Shown: positions 14,005-17,584 of the stretch, one piece after another
How positions within the stretch are numbered: position 1 is the first letter of the stretch
How the letters are laid out: each line of letters opens with the position of its first letter
Source: PALSA-607 sp036510735
GTDB lineage: Bacteria > Actinomycetota > Actinomycetes > Acidothermales > Acidothermaceae
Assembly (NCBI GenBank): GCA_036510735.1
Contig: DATCDK010000268.1
Location: forward strand, 1-17,584
Direction of reading: 5' to 3'
DNA length: 17,584 nt
Notes under the pieces: generated by a model
What the model was told of the DNA's origin: nothing
Seen by the model: the letters and a program-made list of their open reading frames with translations, nothing else
Database searches by the model: none
Translations under genes and position numbers: made by a program

Positions 14005-16847
14005 CATGCGGGCTCGGCTCTCACGTGACCGGGCATTCTCTAGGGGGGTCTAGAGGCGTCTTGCGGAAACGACGAGCGCAGACGAGCTCGAACGGTCGAC
14101 GAACCACGCGGTGGGCCGTCCTGATCGGACTCGTAACCATCCCGGTGTCGTTGGCGGTCATCGCGACGGGTGCATCCGGTGCGGTCGCCGGGCCTACCGT
14201 GGCGCGCTATCCGTATCTCACCGATCTGACAGCTTCATCGGTCGATGTGAATTGGGCAACGAGCGCGAGTGATACCACCCCAGGAGTCGTCACTTACGGC
14301 GTCGGCGGCAACTGCACGCAGTATGTGGTCAGCACCGCGGTCGGGCCGTCGAGTTATACGGCTTTTGGCGAAACGAGCCCCTACTACCAGCATTCGGTGC
14401 TGCTGAAGAACCTCACTCCTGCAACTACTTACTGCTATCGCATCTACACCGGGACAGGTGCTCCAGGCACTCCCTTGCTCACCGACCCTCCGGTGCCTCC
14501 GACCACATTCACGACGCCACCCGCACCCGGGTCGGGGGAATCGTTCAGCTTCGATGTTCTCGGCGATTTCGGCGAAACATCGACCGTCACGACCTCACCG
14601 GCGACCGGTACGTTCAACAGTTACCAGGCGGCCCTAGACGCTCAGCTGGCGGCCAGCGCCACGAGCGCGACTAACCCGGCTCTCTTCGCAATCTCAACTG
14701 GCGACATCTCCTACAGCAACGGTACGACCACAAATTACGGCGACCTGAACCATCCCGCGGATGTAGCGGGCGTCGTTGATCAGAGCAACATCTTCGACCC
14801 GCGCTATTGGGGCAAGGTCGGATCTAGCCTGCCGCTGTTCTCGACCGCCGGAAACCACGGACGGACCGGAACGTTCTTCAGCACGTGGCCCGAGCCGACC
14901 ACCTCGCAGGGCGGGGTCTACAGCGCGAGCTCCCAGTCCTATCCGGCGGTCGACGGTCAAGCGGCCGGAACCTATCCGAGCGATTGGTACGCCTTTACCG
15001 TCGGCACAGCCCGGATCTACATCCTCGACGCCGATTGGACCGACGTTGCGCAAGGCGGCGTCAACGCCTCGCTGGGTCTTGGGTGTCCAGGCGGGGCAAC
15101 CCTGTCGTGCCCGAGTTATCAAGTCGAGCGCGACGAGCATTGGCAGCAGAGCAGCGCGGAATACAAATGGCTCGCAAGCGACCTTGCTCAGGATGAGTCT
15201 GCCCGTGGGGCATCAGCGATGCGATTGGTGTTCTTCCACTATCCGCTACGCGTCGATCAGAACAACTTCACGACCCAACAGGACGTCTACCTGCAGAACA
15301 GCGCCGCCAATCCCAACGGCGGCGCGTCCAGCCTCGAAGCACTTCTTGCCAGCAACAACGTCAACCTGGTGTTCAACGGTCACGCGCACATGTACGAGCG
15401 CAATGTTGCGCCGCTCGGCGGAGTGCCGAATTACGTTACCGGTGGCGGCGGTGGCGTGTTGACCAACGTCTCGGCGACAGCGACTTGTTCACCGACCGAC
15501 GCCTATGCTCGTGGCTGGGATCCGACAAACGCGGTTGGCTCATCCTGCGGTGCCCCAAGTGGAGGTACTGCTGCGAAGCCGGCGACGGCTGCGCAGGTCT
15601 ACCACTTCCTCAAGGTGACAGTCTCTGGCAGCGACGTCACAGTCGTACCTACTGATTCCACCGGCGCCGCGTTCGATCCGATGACCTATCACTTCGCGGC
15701 CGATAGCCAGGCTCCGTCACAGCCGGGCACCCCCGTTGTTTCCCGCGGTACCGGGTCTGCGTCCTATAACGTGACAGTGACCCGCGGTGCGAACTCGACC
15801 GATAATGTGGGTGTGGTGTCGTACGACATCTACCGCGACGGCAACTACCAAGAGACAATACCTGCGGCAACGCAGAAGTGGACCGAGGTCGGCGTCTCCG
15901 TGGGGACCCATACCTGGACGATCGTCGCGCGTGATCAACGGGGGAATACGTCGATACCGAGCGTTGCATCAGTATCGGTGGCTGTCATCGACACCATTGC
16001 ACCGACGGCCCCTACTCTGACTGCGGCGCCAGGCCATGCGAACGCGATCGACCTATCCTGGTCGGGCGCTACCGACAACGTCGCCGTCACCGGCTATGAC
16101 ATCTACCGAGACGGCGCGAGCACGCCTGCTGCCTCTGGCGTCACTGGGACAACCTGGTCCGACACTGGTCTGGTAGCCGGGTCGACGCACAGCTACGTCG
16201 TCGTTGCGCGCGACGCTGCTGGATTGAGTTCTCCGCACAGCAACACAGCTACCGCGACCGTCGCGACGGTCGCGCCCGTTTTCCAGGAAGGCTTCGAAAG
16301 CGGCTCGCTCGCACCCAGCATTTGGACAGCGCCCACTGCGGGCCTCGCCGTGCAGCAAACCACCGTGCACAGCGGAAGCTGGGCTGCGGAGGAAACGTCG
16401 ACCGGCGCAGCGACTTGGTCTGCCGCGCAGCTGCCGACACCGTATCCGGCCGTCCGCGCCTCAGCCTGGGTGTACCTCAAGAGCCGCAGCACCTCCGCTG
16501 GATTCCTCAAACTCAGGACGTCGACGGGGGCCTACATCGCCTATCTCTACGTCAACGCGGCCGGCTACCTCTCCGTGCGCAACGATGCGGGCAACGTCAC
16601 ACACGTCAGCACAACACCGGTGACCCTTGGCCAATGGCACAAAGTCGAGTACTACCTCGACACAAACCCAGGCGGCCCCATCACTATCACTGCCGCGGTC
16701 GACGGAACGAACGTCACGTTCACGACACCCGTTACGAGCATCGAAACCCTCGGCGCCGCACCGATCGGCCAGATCGTGCTCGGCGACACAATCACAGGGC
16801 GCACCTACGACATCGCCATCGATGACGTCACCGTCACAACTAGCTAA
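14001..16847 (+). CDS. Secreted purple-acid-phosphatase-like metallophosphoesterase with FN3 repeats
   Basis: About 948 residues from ATG 14001. TTG 14061 (928 residues, GAGG just upstream) is a serious alternative, and the frame is open to 13923. A basic n-region precedes a signal peptide (about 37-64, ending SGAVA). Next comes a PAP-type N-terminal FN3-like domain (about 68-174, VDVNWATS, YYQHSVLLKNLTPATTYCYR). The metallophosphoesterase domain then shows all five metal motifs: VLGDFGE (Asp189), GDISY (234-238), GNH (284-286), FFHYPL (His413) and GHAH (460-463). GNH is followed by Gly rather than the usual Asp/Glu. Two FN3 repeats (about 571-663, 667-754), each with VxxYDIYRDG, and a lectin-like C-terminal domain (about 760-948) follow. 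It probably hydrolyses phosphomonoesters or diesters outside the cell. Substrate unknown. Confidence 0.88.
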   Translation: MTCGLGSHVTGHSLGGSRGVLRKRRAQTSSNGRRTTRWAVLIGLVTIPVSLAVIATGASGAVAGPTVARYPYLTDLTASSVDVNWATSASDTTPGVVTYGVGGNCTQYVVSTAVGPSSYTAFGETSPYYQHSVLLKNLTPATTYCYRIYTGTGAPGTPLLTDPPVPPTTFTTPPAPGSGESFSFDVLGDFGETSTVTTSPATGTFNSYQAALDAQLAASATSATNPALFAISTGDISYSNGTTTNYGDLNHPADVAGVVDQSNIFDPRYWGKVGSSLPLFSTAGNHGRTGTFFSTWPEPTTSQGGVYSASSQSYPAVDGQAAGTYPSDWYAFTVGTARIYILDADWTDVAQGGVNASLGLGCPGGATLSCPSYQVERDEHWQQSSAEYKWLASDLAQDESARGASAMRLVFFHYPLRVDQNNFTTQQDVYLQNSAANPNGGASSLEALLASNNVNLVFNGHAHMYERNVAPLGGVPNYVTGGGGGVLTNVSATATCSPTDAYARGWDPTNAVGSSCGAPSGGTAAKPATAAQVYHFLKVTVSGSDVTVVPTDSTGAAFDPMTYHFAADSQAPSQPGTPVVSRGTGSASYNVTVTRGANSTDNVGVVSYDIYRDGNYQETIPAATQKWTEVGVSVGTHTWTIVARDQRGNTSIPSVASVSVAVIDTIAPTAPTLTAAPGHANAIDLSWSGATDNVAVTGYDIYRDGASTPAASGVTGTTWSDTGLVAGSTHSYVVVARDAAGLSSPHSNTATATVATVAPVFQEGFESGSLAPSIWTAPTAGLAVQQTTVHSGSWAAEETSTGAATWSAAQLPTPYPAVRASAWVYLKSRSTSAGFLKLRTSTGAYIAYLYVNAAGYLSVRNDAGNVTHVSTTPVTLGQWHKVEYYLDTNPGGPITITAAVDGTNVTFTTPVTSIETLGAAPIGQIVLGDTITGRTYDIAIDDVTVTTS

Positions 16848-16902
16848 ATACGCTCCTAAGATTCATCGTTCCAGCGGGACCGGCACGGCGACGACGCCCG
16901 CT

Positions 16903-16926
16903 CTACTCCCACTCCACTGTACCGAC
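16903..16926 (-). other. Putative attachment site: guaA C-terminal end sequence
   Basis: Read on the minus strand, 16923-16903 spells Gly-Thr-Val-Glu-Trp-Glu-stop (GGT ACA GTG GAG TGG GAG TAG), the usual actinobacterial GuaA ending (GTIEWE/GTVEWE). Upstream codons no longer match GuaA. The 3' end of guaA is a known integration site for tyrosine-recombinase islands, and an integrase starts 136 bp to the right. This is therefore best read as one junction (attL/attR) of an integrated element that extends rightward. Confidence 0.68.
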
Positions 16927-16927
16927 A

Positions 16928-16983
16928 GGATTCAGCAGATTGCCTGGTTGAATCCCAAGCTTTCCCTTGGGATTCAGCAGATT
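16928..16983. repeat. Direct repeat GGATTCAGCAGATT (two copies, 42 bp apart)
   Basis: Identical 14-bp copies lie at 16928-16941 and 16970-16983. Each is followed by one variable base and then CCT, so similarity extends to about 18 positions. The pair lies between the guaA-tail junction and the integrase gene. That is where arm-type integrase sites or excisionase sites usually lie in attachment regions. Two copies are too few for a CRISPR array. Confidence 0.65.
16950..16975. repeat. Perfect hairpin GAATCCCAAG / CTTGGGATTC
   Basis: Two 10-bp arms (16950-16959 and 16966-16975) flank a 6-nt loop; a further A-T pair and a G-T pair can extend the stem. The right arm overlaps the second direct repeat. 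There is no strict T-tract, though TTTCCTTT follows nearby on the plus strand. It might end the phosphatase transcript, or serve as a protein-binding structure of the attachment region. Confidence 0.6.
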
Positions 16984-17061
16984 TCCTTTGGTACAAGGGA
17001 TTTCGGCGTGGTAAGAGTGGTCGTGGCGCGACTGACGCCATGCCCACGGAGGCGAACCGAA

Positions 17062-17584
17062 GTGCCACGCAAAACAACACCGACCATGTCCGACGCTGTC
17101 GCCCAGTACATCGGTAGTCGACGAAACCTCGCGACGTCGACCCTACTGAACGATCAGGCAGTACTTCGCAAGTTTGCGCGTGGCGTTGGCGTGGATCGCG
17201 AGATCGGCTACGTCACGCCCGAACAGATCGAGGCGCATTTCCGCACCCTAGACGGCCAGAGGGCGTCCTCGTGGAATAAAGCGCGGCAGCGGATCGGGCT
17301 GTTTCAGGTCTACGCGCGCAACCATGGCTGGGTTCGGGGTCCGGACTGGTTCCGCGACGTTCCGAAGCGCACAGTTCCGAGCATCGAACGGATGCGCCTG
17401 AGCCCCATCGAGCTTGCTGAGCTACCTAGCCTCGCGCAGGATCCGCGCGACCGGGCACTGCTCGCTATCGCCGTCCACACCGGCCTACGAAGCGGCGAGG
17501 TCGCCTCCTTGAGGATCGGCGACGTCGACCTCGAACTGCGCGAGCTGTACGTATTCCGATCGAAGTCCCAGCGCGACGATCGGG
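17062..17584 (+). CDS. Tyrosine recombinase/integrase, partial (runs off the right edge)
   Basis: 174 residues are visible. An N-terminal SAM-like core-binding domain (about 9-95) has the pattern AVAQYIGSRRNLATSTLLND ... KARQRIGLFQVYARNHGW. The catalytic domain begins near 113 (MRLSPIELAELPSLA). The first catalytic arginine is Arg143 in AVHTGLRSGEVASLRIGDVD. VFRSKSQRDD (about 165-174) probably holds the beta-hairpin lysine. The HxxR and tyrosine motifs would lie beyond the window. GTG at 17062 has GGAGG 9 nt upstream; ATG at 17086 is an in-frame alternative. Its position beside a guaA-tail sequence argues that it integrates an element at guaA. Its family includes phage and island integrases; no other element gene is visible. 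Confidence 0.92.
   Translation, partial: MPRKTTPTMSDAVAQYIGSRRNLATSTLLNDQAVLRKFARGVGVDREIGYVTPEQIEAHFRTLDGQRASSWNKARQRIGLFQVYARNHGWVRGPDWFRDVPKRTVPSIERMRLSPIELAELPSLAQDPRDRALLAIAVHTGLRSGEVASLRIGDVDLELRELYVFRSKSQRDDR

Noticed and set aside
13452..14036. 194-codon minus-strand open frame as an independent gene
   Set aside because: It contains only a piece of the frameshifted guaA relic plus unrelated flanking sequence.
16928..16983. Possible CRISPR-like repeat
   Set aside because: Only two copies, with a hairpin overlapping one of them and no further units; an attachment-region repeat is a better reading.

Overview
The window is high-GC DNA from an actinobacterium. The support is the strong G/C bias at third codon positions, many GTG and TTG starts with GGAGG-type ribosome sites, a DUF222/HNH (13E12-type) gene remnant, Ala/Thr/Ser-rich lipoprotein linkers and a BldC/excisionase-type regulator. 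I cannot name the species.

Left part (1-6500) is a patchwork of small and accessory genes. It holds a frameshifted DUF222/HNH endonuclease remnant (1-629), a lipoprotein (728-1219), a GT39-type membrane glycosyltransferase (1447-2928), a membrane-anchored secreted protein (3310-3651), a two-helix membrane peptide (3861-4061, the only rightward gene here), and a two-gene module of HTH regulator plus nucleotidyltransferase (4246-5347) whose second gene is frameshifted. A further anchored protein (5564-6079) and a stand-alone EF-Tu domain II-like protein (6179-6481) follow.

The centre (6597-13349) is a deoxy-sugar uptake and catabolism locus, all on the minus strand. In transcription order it reads: FadR-type GntR regulator, then L-fuconate dehydratase, sugar-binding lipoprotein, two-domain ABC ATPase, permease, and RhaM-type mutarotase. 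The last five are tightly spaced or overlap by 4 nt and look like one operon. A textbook promoter (TTTACA, 17 nt, TATAAA) precedes the dehydratase, with a perfect inverted repeat (ACATC-G-GATGT) at the expected start of transcription. Substrate is probably L-fucose: the importer brings it in, the mutarotase interconverts anomers, and the dehydratase acts after oxidation to fuconate. The sugar dehydrogenase, the lactonase and the later enzymes are not in the window.

Right part (13376-17584) looks like the edge of an integrative element at guaA. It contains a decayed guaA 3'-region copy (13376-13782, two frameshifts), a large secreted purple-acid-phosphatase-like protein with FN3 repeats (14001-16847), a short sequence that reads exactly as a guaA C-terminus (Gly-Thr-Val-Glu-Trp-Glu-stop, minus strand, 16903-16923), a repeat/hairpin cluster, and the start of a tyrosine recombinase (17062 to the edge). 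The best reading is that 16903-16926 is the attachment site of an element that extends to the right, beyond which an intact guaA on the minus strand would be expected.
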